Below are positions 28,771-34,303 of a stretch of 35,115 bases of DNA, one piece after another. How positions within the stretch are numbered: position 1 is the first letter of the stretch; every line of letters begins with the position of its first letter. The position numbers and the translations under genes are program-made. The DNA is from a virus, in the IMG/VR virus record IMGVR_UViG_3300044998_001225, positions 1 through 35,115 of that record. One strand, written 5' to 3'. Below the pieces are notes generated by a model. It ran no database searches, was not told the DNA's origin, and was given only the letters and a program-made list of their open reading frames with translations.

Positions 28771-29573
28771 GCGAAAGCCCCCTGGGCCGGGGCGTCGGCC
28801 GCGAACGGGTCGTGCTCCGCCTCTGGGAGCCACGCCGGGCGCGAGGACGCCTTGGACAGCTGTCCGAACGCGGCCTCCCAGACCTCTTCCGGCACGTCCT
28901 CGGGCCGCGCGTGCTCGCGCCCGGTGCCCTTGGCGATCTGGGCCTTCCACGCGGCCCAGGCGTCGTCCGGCGCGGCCCAGCCGCGCTCCGCCAGGAGGCC
29001 AGTGAGCTTGTCGAGGGCCGAAGGGGCTTTCGCGGCCTCCTCCTGCGCCACCCAGGCCGGGTGCTGGCGGAGCTCCTCCATCAGCGAGTCGAGGTACTCC
29101 TCGTCGAACCCGCCCGCGCGGTCCCGCCTGGCGGTCGGGCTCGGCTTGAACGTCACCGGGTCGATGTGGCTGACCCGGGCGTATGTGCTGTAGGAACCGA
29201 ACTTGTTCTTCGTCCTGCCTTGCGCGGCCTCGATCTGGACGAGCTGCCCCTTGGCGCAGTCGAGCAGGGCCTCGGCGAGGCTCACGCAGGAGCTGAGGGT
29301 CGGCTTGCCGGTCGTCGGCTGGATCAGGGGCGTGGTGACGGTCTGCCGGCCGTCCCGGCACTCCAGGGTGACGGCGAGCTTGCCATAGGCCCGCCCGTCG
29401 TCGGTCGTCCCGTAGCGCTCGGTGATGGAGACGAGGCGGCCGAGCAGCGCCTTGCGCTCCTCGGTGCTGCCCTCCTGGCCGCGCTGGATCTTGCCTTGGC
29501 TGACGCGCCAAGAGCGACCGCCGCCGGTCTCGACGTGGTCGGGAATGTTGTCAGTGTGGTTTTCAGTGCTCAT
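28767..29573 (-). CDS. Single-stranded-DNA-binding-like replication/recombination protein
   Basis: The protein has 268 residues and starts at ATG 29573. The central region (RYGTTDDGRAYGKLAVTLEC, QTVTTPLIQPTTGKPTLS, CVSLAEALLDCAKGQLVQIE) reads as an OB-fold. The C-terminal third is linker and Trp/Pro-rich acidic sequence (PAWLPEAEHDPFAADAPAQG), like SSB tails that recruit partners, although a final DDDIPF-type tip is missing. Placement first among the replication genes fits. A weak purine-rich site (AAGAAG) lies upstream. Two GC hairpins lie just before its start. Confidence 0.6.
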   Translation of the reverse strand: MSTENHTDNIPDHVETGGGRSWRVSQGKIQRGQEGSTEERKALLGRLVSITERYGTTDDGRAYGKLAVTLECRDGRQTVTTPLIQPTTGKPTLSSCVSLAEALLDCAKGQLVQIEAAQGRTKNKFGSYSTYARVSHIDPVTFKPSPTARRDRAGGFDEEYLDSLMEELRQHPAWVAQEEAAKAPSALDKLTGLLAERGWAAPDDAWAAWKAQIAKGTGREHARPEDVPEEVWEAAFGQLSKASSRPAWLPEAEHDPFAADAPAQGAFA

Positions 29574-29603
29574 GTGCTGCTTCTTTGTTGTTCTGCGGTC
29601 ACA

Positions 29604-29656
29604 GCCCCGGCCACGAGGGCCGGGGCCGTCCTAGTCAAGCGGGGTTTAAGCCCCGC
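29604..29656 (-). terminator. Two tandem GC hairpins between a 31-codon ORF and the SSB-like gene
   Basis: A 9-bp stem GCCCCGGCC/GGCCGGGGC with loop ACGAG lies at 29604-29626. A 6-bp stem GCGGGG/CCCCGC with loop TTTAAG lies at 29639-29656 and contains the stop codon of the small ORF. There is no T-run. They may attenuate leftward transcription into the replication genes or protect the upstream mRNA. Confidence 0.5.
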
Positions 29657-29741
29657 CGTTGTCGGTGCCCGTGGGAGCCTCGGCGGGCTCGGGCGCGGCG
29701 GTCGCGGTGCCGCCCTGTTCGTCGTCATGCATGTTCTTCAT
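29646..29741 (-). CDS. 31-residue acidic peptide, unknown (possible leader peptide)
   Basis: ATG 29741 has AGGAG about ten bases upstream, one of the better ribosome sites in the window. The product is polar and acidic (MKNMHDDEQGGTATAAPEPA, ending TGTDNGGA) and probably disordered. Its stop codon lies inside the second of two hairpins, so its translation could affect transcription into the SSB-like gene. No homolog is recognised. Confidence 0.5.
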   Translation of the reverse strand: MKNMHDDEQGGTATAAPEPAEAPTGTDNGGA

Positions 29742-29862
29742 GTGTTGTTGTCTCCTCCCCCGCACGGGCCGGGGGAAACCGTGAAAAGTGCCGGGCGGAA
29801 TGAAGAGCCAAAGGCGCCGCCCGGCGAGTGGTCGTCTGCAGGTCTGACGCCTGCGTTTGTCG
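29742..29862. other. Short gap between early leftward genes
   Basis: This gap holds the ribosome site of the 31-codon ORF and short inverted repeats (CACGG..CCGTG near 29762-29783). No promoter match or other gene is seen. Confidence 0.5.
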
Positions 29863-30204
29863 CTACGAGAGGTAGGAAGCAAGTCGGATCTGGTGCGTGA
29901 CAGGCGGCAAGGCCACCGGGTCGACGGGGTTGGCCCCAGGCGTGGCGCCAACGGCCAACAACGCATGGCGGAGGCTAGAGCAATAGCCAGACGCCGTCAG
30001 TTGGGCGATGCCGCTTGGATCGGCGGCGATGCCGACTCTGCCGCCTTCTGTGTCGACCCATATGGACAGTCGGCCGCCCGGACGCAGCTGGGCCATGCCG
30101 ATCGCAGCTTTGTTGAACCGCAGCGACTTTTCGGTCAAAACGACCGCGGGGCGCCTTGTGCGACAGCACGAAGCGGGAGGTACGAAAACCTTAAACTCGC
30201 CCAT
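29863..30204 (-). CDS. Early phage protein, unknown
   Basis: The protein has 113 residues. ATG 30204 overlaps the end of the HTH gene by 14 bases. In-frame ATGs at 30216 and 30225 are possible, but only 30204 has a G-rich site (GGATGGGGG) at workable distance. The sequence has strands and helices (AVVLTEKSLRFNKAAIGMAQ, RLSIWVDTEGGRVGIAADPS, AQLTASGYCSSLRHALLAVG). It resembles AbrB-like or small beta-barrel proteins in style only. As the second gene from the leftward early promoter it may be regulatory. Function unknown. Confidence 0.65.
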   Translation of the reverse strand: MGEFKVFVPPASCCRTRRPAVVLTEKSLRFNKAAIGMAQLRPGGRLSIWVDTEGGRVGIAADPSGIAQLTASGYCSSLRHALLAVGATPGANPVDPVALPPVTHQIRLASYLS

Positions 30205-30394
30205 CGTCGCCCCCATCCTGGCCATGCCCGCGCGGCTCGCCGAGCGCTTCCGCCATTCGGAGATATTTGTATACTGTAGGCACGCTGACGTCCATCAGCG
30301 CCGCCAGCTTGCTCTTCGCCAACCCAGTCTGCGCGAGCTCGCGCAGCCGCCTCGCCTCTTCCGGCCCGAACGCCGGTCTGCCTGCCTTGGCCAT
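30191..30394 (-). CDS. Small helix-turn-helix regulator, first leftward early gene
   Basis: The protein has 67 residues. Residues ~5-46 (GRPAFGPEEARRLRELAQTG, LAKSKLAALMDVSVPTVYKY) match the Hin/resolvase C-terminal helix-turn-helix ('GRP..lt.e....v..L...G.s...iA..lgvs..TvYryl'). No recombinase domain is attached, so it is likely a Cro-like or antirepressor-type regulator. The TATACT -10 box ends only 6 bases before the ATG, so its mRNA should be leaderless. It is divergent from the repressor and shares the -35 region with it. Confidence 0.75.
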   Translation of the reverse strand: MAKAGRPAFGPEEARRLRELAQTGLAKSKLAALMDVSVPTVYKYLRMAEALGEPRGHGQDGGDDGRV

Positions 30395-30400
30395 AAGACC

Positions 30401-30430
30401 AGTATAACGGCGGGCTGTAATTTTTGTCAA
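30401..30430 (-). promoter_or_regulatory. Leftward early promoter (PL-like)
   Basis: Consensus TTGACA (30430-30425), 18-base spacer, TATACT (30406-30401) on the minus strand. Transcription should begin at or within a base or two of the ATG at 30394. The block 30414-30433, containing the -35, is repeated in inverted orientation at the rightward promoter (33604-33622), suggesting one repressor controls both. Confidence 0.8.
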
Positions 30431-30452
30431 GACTGTGCCACAATGAATTTGA
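30424..30452 (+). promoter_or_regulatory. Possible repressor promoter, overlapping the leftward early promoter
   Basis: TTGTCA (30424-30429), 17 bases, then a weak -10 (ATTTGA, 30447-30452) four bases before the repressor ATG. The -35 hexamer occupies the same bases as that of the leftward promoter, so the two should exclude each other. A palindrome TGTGCCACA at 30434-30442 is a candidate half-operator. The weak -10 makes this tentative. Confidence 0.4.
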
Positions 30453-30456
30453 AAAA

Positions 30457-31416
30457 ATGCTACTCGTGCCGACCGGGGACATCGGACGCCGCGTGCGCCA
30501 AGTCAGGCTTTCGGTCAAGCCTGTCGCTCCGAAACAACAATGGCTCGCCGAGCAGCTCGGCGTGTCGCAGGCGGTCGTCTCGAACTGGGAGCGCGGCCGC
30601 CACGACCCGTCTCCTCACCACGTGTCTAAGATCGCGCAGGTGCTGGGCGTCGATCCCGGCTTCTTGACGGGTGGATCGACGGTGCGCGCGACGCTTGGGT
30701 CGCCGACGATCCCCGTCGGGTTTCCTATGGCCAGGATCAGGCACGCCGGGACCGTGCCGGCCGGCGACTGGGGCGACCCGCTCGCCTCCGAAGACTTCGT
30801 CGAGGTCGACGTCAGGTTCGACCACCCTCGCCGTTTCGCCGCGACGGTGGTCGGGGACTCTTGCTGGCCGGCGCTTCGGCAGGGCGACCTAACCGTCTGG
30901 CACTCAGACCCGGCCCCGCCGTACAACCTGATCGTCCTTGCCCAACGGGTGGGCGACCATGGGTGCACGGTCAAAGAGCTCGTCTGGGACCCGGGGGCCA
31001 ACCGTCCTGTGCTCGCGCCGGTGAACCCGGCCTATGGCCAGACCGATGACGGCGATGGATGGGCCGTCACAGCCAGACTAGTGGCAGTGGTGCGGCGACA
31101 AGACGGCGTCGAGCAGACTTGGTACTCGCCCGAAGGGCTCAGAGTGAAGTACCTCGCAGGGGCCGAAGCCGCGAAAGACCCCGACGGGGCGGCGTCGCTG
31201 TTGCTTCAAGCTATCGGCGATTCGTGGGACGTGAAGTACACCGAAGAGGGCAAGGCGGCGAACGAAGCGATCATCGACCACGTTGAGCTACCTTCCGGCG
31301 TCGAGGCTCATATCCTCGGCCGGCAAGTTCCGAACGACCTACCCGAAGGCGTTCTTGGAATCGAACGGAAGGCACCCGAAGACCCACTTGGAAAGTTCTA
31401 TGTCTCGCACAAGTGA
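30457..31416 (+). CDS. CI/LexA-like repressor: XRE helix-turn-helix plus S24 autoprotease, extended C-terminus
   Basis: The protein has 319 residues from ATG 30457; an upstream TTG frame (30424) would begin in the promoter. Residues ~10-70 are an XRE domain (QQWLAEQLGVSQAVVSNWER). The S24 domain has the cleavage pair Ala102-Gly103 (TVPAGDW), nucleophile Ser135 (VVGDSCWPALRQGD) and Lys173 (CTVKELVWD). The 38-residue Ser-Lys spacing is as in LexA/CI. It should therefore be cleaved during the SOS response and maintain lysogeny. Residues ~230-319 extend beyond the usual fold and have no recognised match. The next gene starts inside its end. Confidence 0.9.
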   Translation: MLLVPTGDIGRRVRQVRLSVKPVAPKQQWLAEQLGVSQAVVSNWERGRHDPSPHHVSKIAQVLGVDPGFLTGGSTVRATLGSPTIPVGFPMARIRHAGTVPAGDWGDPLASEDFVEVDVRFDHPRRFAATVVGDSCWPALRQGDLTVWHSDPAPPYNLIVLAQRVGDHGCTVKELVWDPGANRPVLAPVNPAYGQTDDGDGWAVTARLVAVVRRQDGVEQTWYSPEGLRVKYLAGAEAAKDPDGAASLLLQAIGDSWDVKYTEEGKAANEAIIDHVELPSGVEAHILGRQVPNDLPEGVLGIERKAPEDPLGKFYVSHK

Positions 31417-31984
31417 CCCGATGGGCATGGCCGCCACGGCCATCACGTTCCTCACCGAAATCGGCCTCGGGTGGCCGGGTGTGGGGAAGCTCGTGGAACT
31501 CTTGGTCGATCAGAAGCCGGGAAAGATCGGATACGCCCCGGGCGCGGGGGCCTCGCCGATCTTGACGGAAGCCTTCGGGACGAAGGAACTCGGGGAAGAA
31601 CGCTTCTCGCTTCGATTCGATTGGACCATCGGCGAGGTGTTCGCCACTCGCGGCCCCAGTGATCAGCGGATTCTCTACCCGCCGATGATGGAAATGGCCA
31701 CGGGGAACACGATGAGGGAACTCGTCGAGGCGATCAACACCAAGAAGGGCGAGCCGTGGATCGTCATGAGGTCCGCGAACTTCTTCTTCGACCTCTTTCC
31801 ACCGGATGAGATTGGGCGCGTGAAGCTCGAAGCGTTCCACCGGATCGACCCTTCCGAATGGTGGACCGACCAAGGCGTGAGCGACGAGGCGGTGACACGA
31901 ATGAGGCCAGGCGGCGCGATCTGGCGGGACATGACCGAGGACGTGGCCGGGCGATTCCAGTGGGTCCTCTTGGGGGTCGAATGA
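31400..31984 (+). CDS. Unknown protein, first gene of the cassette behind the repressor
   Basis: The protein has 194 residues. ATG 31400 lies 16 bases inside the repressor gene with GGAAAG upstream; ATG 31420 is an alternative. A moderately hydrophobic N-terminus (MGMAATAITFLTEIGLGWPG) is followed by a mixed region with many aromatics (FSLRFDWTIGEVFATRG, ANFFFDLFPPDEIGRVKLEA, WVLLGVE at the end). No family is recognised. Codon and base use look less GC-extreme than the neighbouring replication genes, hinting at separate acquisition. Co-transcription with the repressor implies expression in the lysogen. Confidence 0.75.
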   Translation: MSRTSDPMGMAATAITFLTEIGLGWPGVGKLVELLVDQKPGKIGYAPGAGASPILTEAFGTKELGEERFSLRFDWTIGEVFATRGPSDQRILYPPMMEMATGNTMRELVEAINTKKGEPWIVMRSANFFFDLFPPDEIGRVKLEAFHRIDPSEWWTDQGVSDEAVTRMRPGGAIWRDMTEDVAGRFQWVLLGVE

Positions 31985-32310
31985 ATCCAGGCGAGCTTCC
32001 CATCGTGAAGGTTGGTGATCCGGTGAATGTCGGCGGATGGCTCTTCTACAAGACCGAGCCGATGGTCGAGTTCAATCTGGCCGGTGGAATCTTCGTCGAG
32101 GGGCCGGGGGCTGATTGGCTGATCGCCCCGTGGGGAAAAGAAGAGTCCGAACTTTGGGTGTTTATGCGCGGAAACGACGGCAAGAGTAACCCGGGATGGC
32201 GATCCATCCGCAAGGTTGAACCGTACCTTGAACCCACGTCGAAGTCGAACCAAAACGACAAGATATACGCCGCCGTTTGGAACCACCTTCACTTAGGGGT
32301 TCCGCTGTGA
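31981..32310 (+). CDS. Unknown protein, second gene of the cassette
   Basis: The protein has 109 residues. ATG 31981 overlaps the preceding stop as ATGA, so translation is coupled. Features: VKVGDPVNVGGWLFYKTEP, GGIFVEGPGADWLIAPWG, ELWVFMRGNDGKSNPGW. It appears to be a small beta-rich protein with conserved-looking Gly/Trp turns. No family recognised. It is tied by overlaps to both neighbours, suggesting the cassette works as one unit. Confidence 0.7.
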   Translation: MNPGELPIVKVGDPVNVGGWLFYKTEPMVEFNLAGGIFVEGPGADWLIAPWGKEESELWVFMRGNDGKSNPGWRSIRKVEPYLEPTSKSNQNDKIYAAVWNHLHLGVPL

Positions 32311-32765
32311 TCATTTCCTTCGCGTGGACCACGCCCGCCGTGGTGATCGACGAAAAGACCGTCACGCGCCGGGACTGGAAACCGATCACCATCGCCCAGT
32401 TCCAAGGGGCGGCCAGGACGGGCGAACTCGTCGAAGCGTGGGACAAAAGCCCCCGGTTCGGCGGGAAGCGGTTCGGAACGGTTCGGATCGTCGAGGTGAT
32501 CGCCGAAGAGGATTCGCGCACGATCCCCGAAACCGCTTGGGAGGAAGAAGGCTTCCACGTTCTCACGCCACTCGGGGCCAAGATCGGCAAGAGCACGGCC
32601 CGCGACGTTTGGCTTTTCTGGCTTCACGAGAACGATCAGCCGCAAACGGTGGTGAGATTCGAGCTTGTGGAACTGAACGACTACGGGCGCGAGCTTGAGC
32701 GTTCGGCGCGGGCCGCGCTCGAGGCGTCGGGCGGCGTGATGATCCCTCTTCACGAAGCCCTATGA
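32307..32765 (+). CDS. ASCH-like domain protein, third gene of the cassette
   Basis: The protein has 152 residues. GTG 32307 overlaps the previous stop as GTGA. The N-terminus (IISFAWTTPAVVIDEKTVTR, RDWKPITIAQF, then LVEAWDKSPRFGGKRFGTVR, IVEVIAE) fits the small ASCH/PUA-like families in phages and hosts that begin 'isFawt..al..g.KtvTRRdW' and contain 'v.a.dk.pr.GGk.ig.i'. ASCH folds bind RNA or modified bases, and some members are ribonucleases or deaminases. The enzymatic residues cannot be assigned by eye. The best-recognised member of the cassette. Confidence 0.72.
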   Translation: MIISFAWTTPAVVIDEKTVTRRDWKPITIAQFQGAARTGELVEAWDKSPRFGGKRFGTVRIVEVIAEEDSRTIPETAWEEEGFHVLTPLGAKIGKSTARDVWLFWLHENDQPQTVVRFELVELNDYGRELERSARAALEASGGVMIPLHEAL

Positions 32766-33022
32766 CGCACACTTACGGCCTCAAGATCACGAAGGCCGAC
32801 TCGAAAGGCGGGGTGAGGTATCAGCTTGGCCCCGCCTTCAAGGTGTCGGACGACGATCCCGAAACATACGCCCGGTCGATGATCGAAGCGAACATGCACC
32901 CGCTTGGCGCGATCATCGAGCGCGTGCAGGGGGCCACGATCCGCGAGACTCTTGGGCTCGAGGGCGGCGTGATCCTTCGCTTCCATGCTCGAGGGGCGAG
33001 CGCGAGCCGACGTAGGTTCTGA
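32762..33022 (+). CDS. Small unknown protein, fourth gene of the cassette
   Basis: The protein has 86 residues. ATG 32762 overlaps the previous stop as ATGA. Sequence: YGLKITKADSKGGVRYQLGP, YARSMIEANMHPLGAIIERV, GVILRFHARGASASRRRF. It has a mixed alpha/beta pattern and a basic C-terminal tail, which may bind nucleic acid. No family recognised. It ends the tightly overlapping run that begins at the repressor. Confidence 0.68.
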   Translation: MTHTYGLKITKADSKGGVRYQLGPAFKVSDDDPETYARSMIEANMHPLGAIIERVQGATIRETLGLEGGVILRFHARGASASRRRF

Positions 33023-33048
33023 GCCGATCCGAAGTTTCTCGGGGCGTC

Positions 33049-33408
33049 TTGCCGCTGTGGGCCGATTTGCGGCGCGTTCCCGCCAAACTGCTCTCTTATG
33101 CCCTGAGTCACCTCTTCCGGACGTGGCGTGCCGTCTGGCGGGGCGGCGGCGGGCCTTCTCATCGTGTCGCCATACCGAAGGGCACACTCTACGGCCAATG
33201 CGCGGGCGATCACCACGTCGTCGTTCGGCTCGCTATAGCAAGGCTCGAGTTCCATGCCAGGCCTTGGAATCCTGTGACCTGGAGGGGAGCGATCGCAGGA
33301 TGGCTCTTCCTCGACTTTCTGCCAAGGGTCGAGGAAGAGCCGCGCGTGCCGACCCCCGAGCGGGCCGCGCATGAGGTCTGTGAGACCTCGCGCCTAGCGC
33401 AGACCTGA
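33049..33408 (+). CDS. Possible small protein, uncertain coding
   Basis: This TTG-started frame of 119 codons fills the space between the cassette and a convergent small gene. The translation is plausible (LLSYALSHLFRTWRAVWRGG; DHHVVVRLAIARLEFHARPW; TWRGAIAGWLFLDFLP). However, there is no clear ribosome site, and the DNA forms strong hairpins (33302-33341 and 33373-33389). It could be a real gene, or a structured non-coding region whose frame is open by chance. Confidence 0.4.
   Translation: MPLWADLRRVPAKLLSYALSHLFRTWRAVWRGGGGPSHRVAIPKGTLYGQCAGDHHVVVRLAIARLEFHARPWNPVTWRGAIAGWLFLDFLPRVEEEPRVPTPERAAHEVCETSRLAQT
33302..33389. repeat. 14-bp perfect inverted repeat followed by a 7-bp hairpin
   Basis: GGCTCTTCCTCGAC (33302-33315) and its exact complement (33328-33341) are separated by 12 bases. 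A second stem GAGGTCT/AGACCTC with loop GTG lies at 33373-33389. They sit between convergent transcription units and could terminate from both sides or be part of an RNA. Confidence 0.7.
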
Positions 33409-33416
33409 AGGCGGAC

Positions 33417-33539
33417 CTATCTGACGCAGGTCAGACCAAGGAACAAGACCGCCGCCGCGGCCAACAGCCAGACGGCGGCGGCCCACACCCGTCTCGCCGC
33501 TTCCACGCGCAGTTCGAAAGGCGTCTTCTCGCTGGACAT
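33417..33539 (-). CDS. 40-residue single-span membrane protein
   Basis: ATG 33539, TAG at 33417-33419. The charged N-terminus (MSSEKTPFELRVEAARRV) leads into one hydrophobic helix (WAAAVWLLAAAAVLFLGL) and a short end (TCVR). A CATAAT box (33550-33545) ends five bases before the ATG, so a leaderless transcript is likely. It lies inside the immunity region, opposite to its neighbours. Small membrane proteins in this position in other temperate phages may act in exclusion or toxin-like roles; no specific function can be assigned. Confidence 0.65.
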   Translation of the reverse strand: MSSEKTPFELRVEAARRVWAAAVWLLAAAAVLFLGLTCVR

Positions 33540-33544
33540 GGCCG

Positions 33545-33550
33545 ATTATG
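33545..33550 (-). promoter_or_regulatory. -10 box for the small membrane protein gene
   Basis: CATAAT on the minus strand, five bases upstream of ATG 33539. No good -35 at 16-18 bases is seen; TTGGCG lies 22 bases away. The position suits a leaderless mRNA. Confidence 0.4.
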
Positions 33551-33603
33551 CGTAAACAAGCGCCCCGCCCGCCGCCAAGAATTTTGAAAAATATACCTGC
33601 CAT

Positions 33604-33636
33604 GTCTTGACAAAATTATAGCTCATGCCATATCAT
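33604..33636 (+). promoter_or_regulatory. Rightward early promoter (PR-like) with shared operator element
   Basis: TTGACA (33607-33612), an 18-base spacer and TATCAT (33631-33636). The segment 33604-33622 is an inverted, near-identical copy (one base change and one single-base gap) of 30414-30433 at the leftward promoter. It drives the operon beginning at 33672. Confidence 0.8.
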
Positions 33637-33671
33637 CTCCCCGAGGCCGCCTACGGTGGCCGAAGGGAAAC

Positions 33672-34001
33672 ATGAGCAACGCTGACAACCGCACTGCCGC
33701 CCGGAGCGCGATCTCGCGCCGAAGGTATCAAGTCGTCTTTCCAAACCCGGCAGGACCGCTCACTGTCACTCGCACCAATTCGCGTGAACGGGCGAAGAGC
33801 TGCGCGCGCGCGCTGAAAGGGTTCGTCCGCGACACCCTCACGGACGAGGTCTTCTGCCCGCCCATCAACGCGTGGGCAAGCGAGGAGACGCTCGCAGAGC
33901 CAGCCATGAGAAGGCTGATCGACGCTGTCCTGAGCCACGACTGCCGATGCGACCATGACTACATTTGCCCGCGGTGTGCCCGCGCCAGGGGACTTGTCTG
34001 A
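33672..34001 (+). CDS. Small early protein with C-terminal Cys cluster (possible zinc ribbon)
   Basis: The protein has 109 residues. ATG 33672 has GAAGGGA upstream, about 35 bases from the rightward -10 box. The N-terminal part is basic (SAISRRRYQVVFPNPAGPLT, RTNSRERAKSCARALKG). The C-terminus has HDCRCDHDYICPRCARARG, with Cys91, Cys93, Cys99 and Cys102 and two His, likely to bind zinc. As the first rightward early gene it could be regulatory or a DNA-binding protein. No family recognised. Confidence 0.75.
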   Translation: MSNADNRTAARSAISRRRYQVVFPNPAGPLTVTRTNSRERAKSCARALKGFVRDTLTDEVFCPPINAWASEETLAEPAMRRLIDAVLSHDCRCDHDYICPRCARARGLV

Positions 34002-34303
34002 TGGCCTACCCCTACGGCGAGATCCCTCAGTTCCACTTCAGCGCCGAAGTGAAGCTCAACTTGGGCAACTACGAGTCGGGCTCCGTCTCATTCGGGCTCT
34101 CGAGAGTGCCCATCGACGTGACGGCCGAACAGTTCGAGCAAATGCTCGACGGAGTCGTGGTCGACATGCTCGGCCGGGTGCACGACCGCGTGCGAGGCGC
34201 CGTCGTGCAAAAGCTCCGGACGGTCCTCGGGCCGTACGCCGAGAACCACGATCTGGTGCGTTCGCACAATGAGGGCCGCCATGGGCCAGCGGGGCTCCGC
34301 TGA
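34001..34303 (+). CDS. Early phage protein, unknown
   Basis: The protein has 100 residues. ATG 34001 overlaps the previous stop by one base (TGATG). It begins with a strand-rich part (FHFSAEVKLNLGNYESGSVS, FGLSRVPIDV) and continues as a helix (TAEQFEQMLDGVVVDMLGRV). The 'v.lNLGnyEs..vs.gls.vp' opening recurs in small phage proteins next to recombination/exonuclease genes, in my recollection; the function is not known. Coupled to the nuclease gene that follows. Confidence 0.7.
   Translation: MAYPYGEIPQFHFSAEVKLNLGNYESGSVSFGLSRVPIDVTAEQFEQMLDGVVVDMLGRVHDRVRGAVVQKLRTVLGPYAENHDLVRSHNEGRHGPAGLR

Noticed and set aside
25849-29193. A 1114-codon open frame on the plus strand
   Set aside because: It is antisense to the primase-helicase and SSB-like genes, with low-complexity Arg/Pro/Gly translation. 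The minus-strand genes carry clear motifs and overlap signals.
31890-31900. GTGACAC in the cassette as a further origin repeat
   Set aside because: Only seven bases match (followed by GAA) and it is isolated, within chance expectation.
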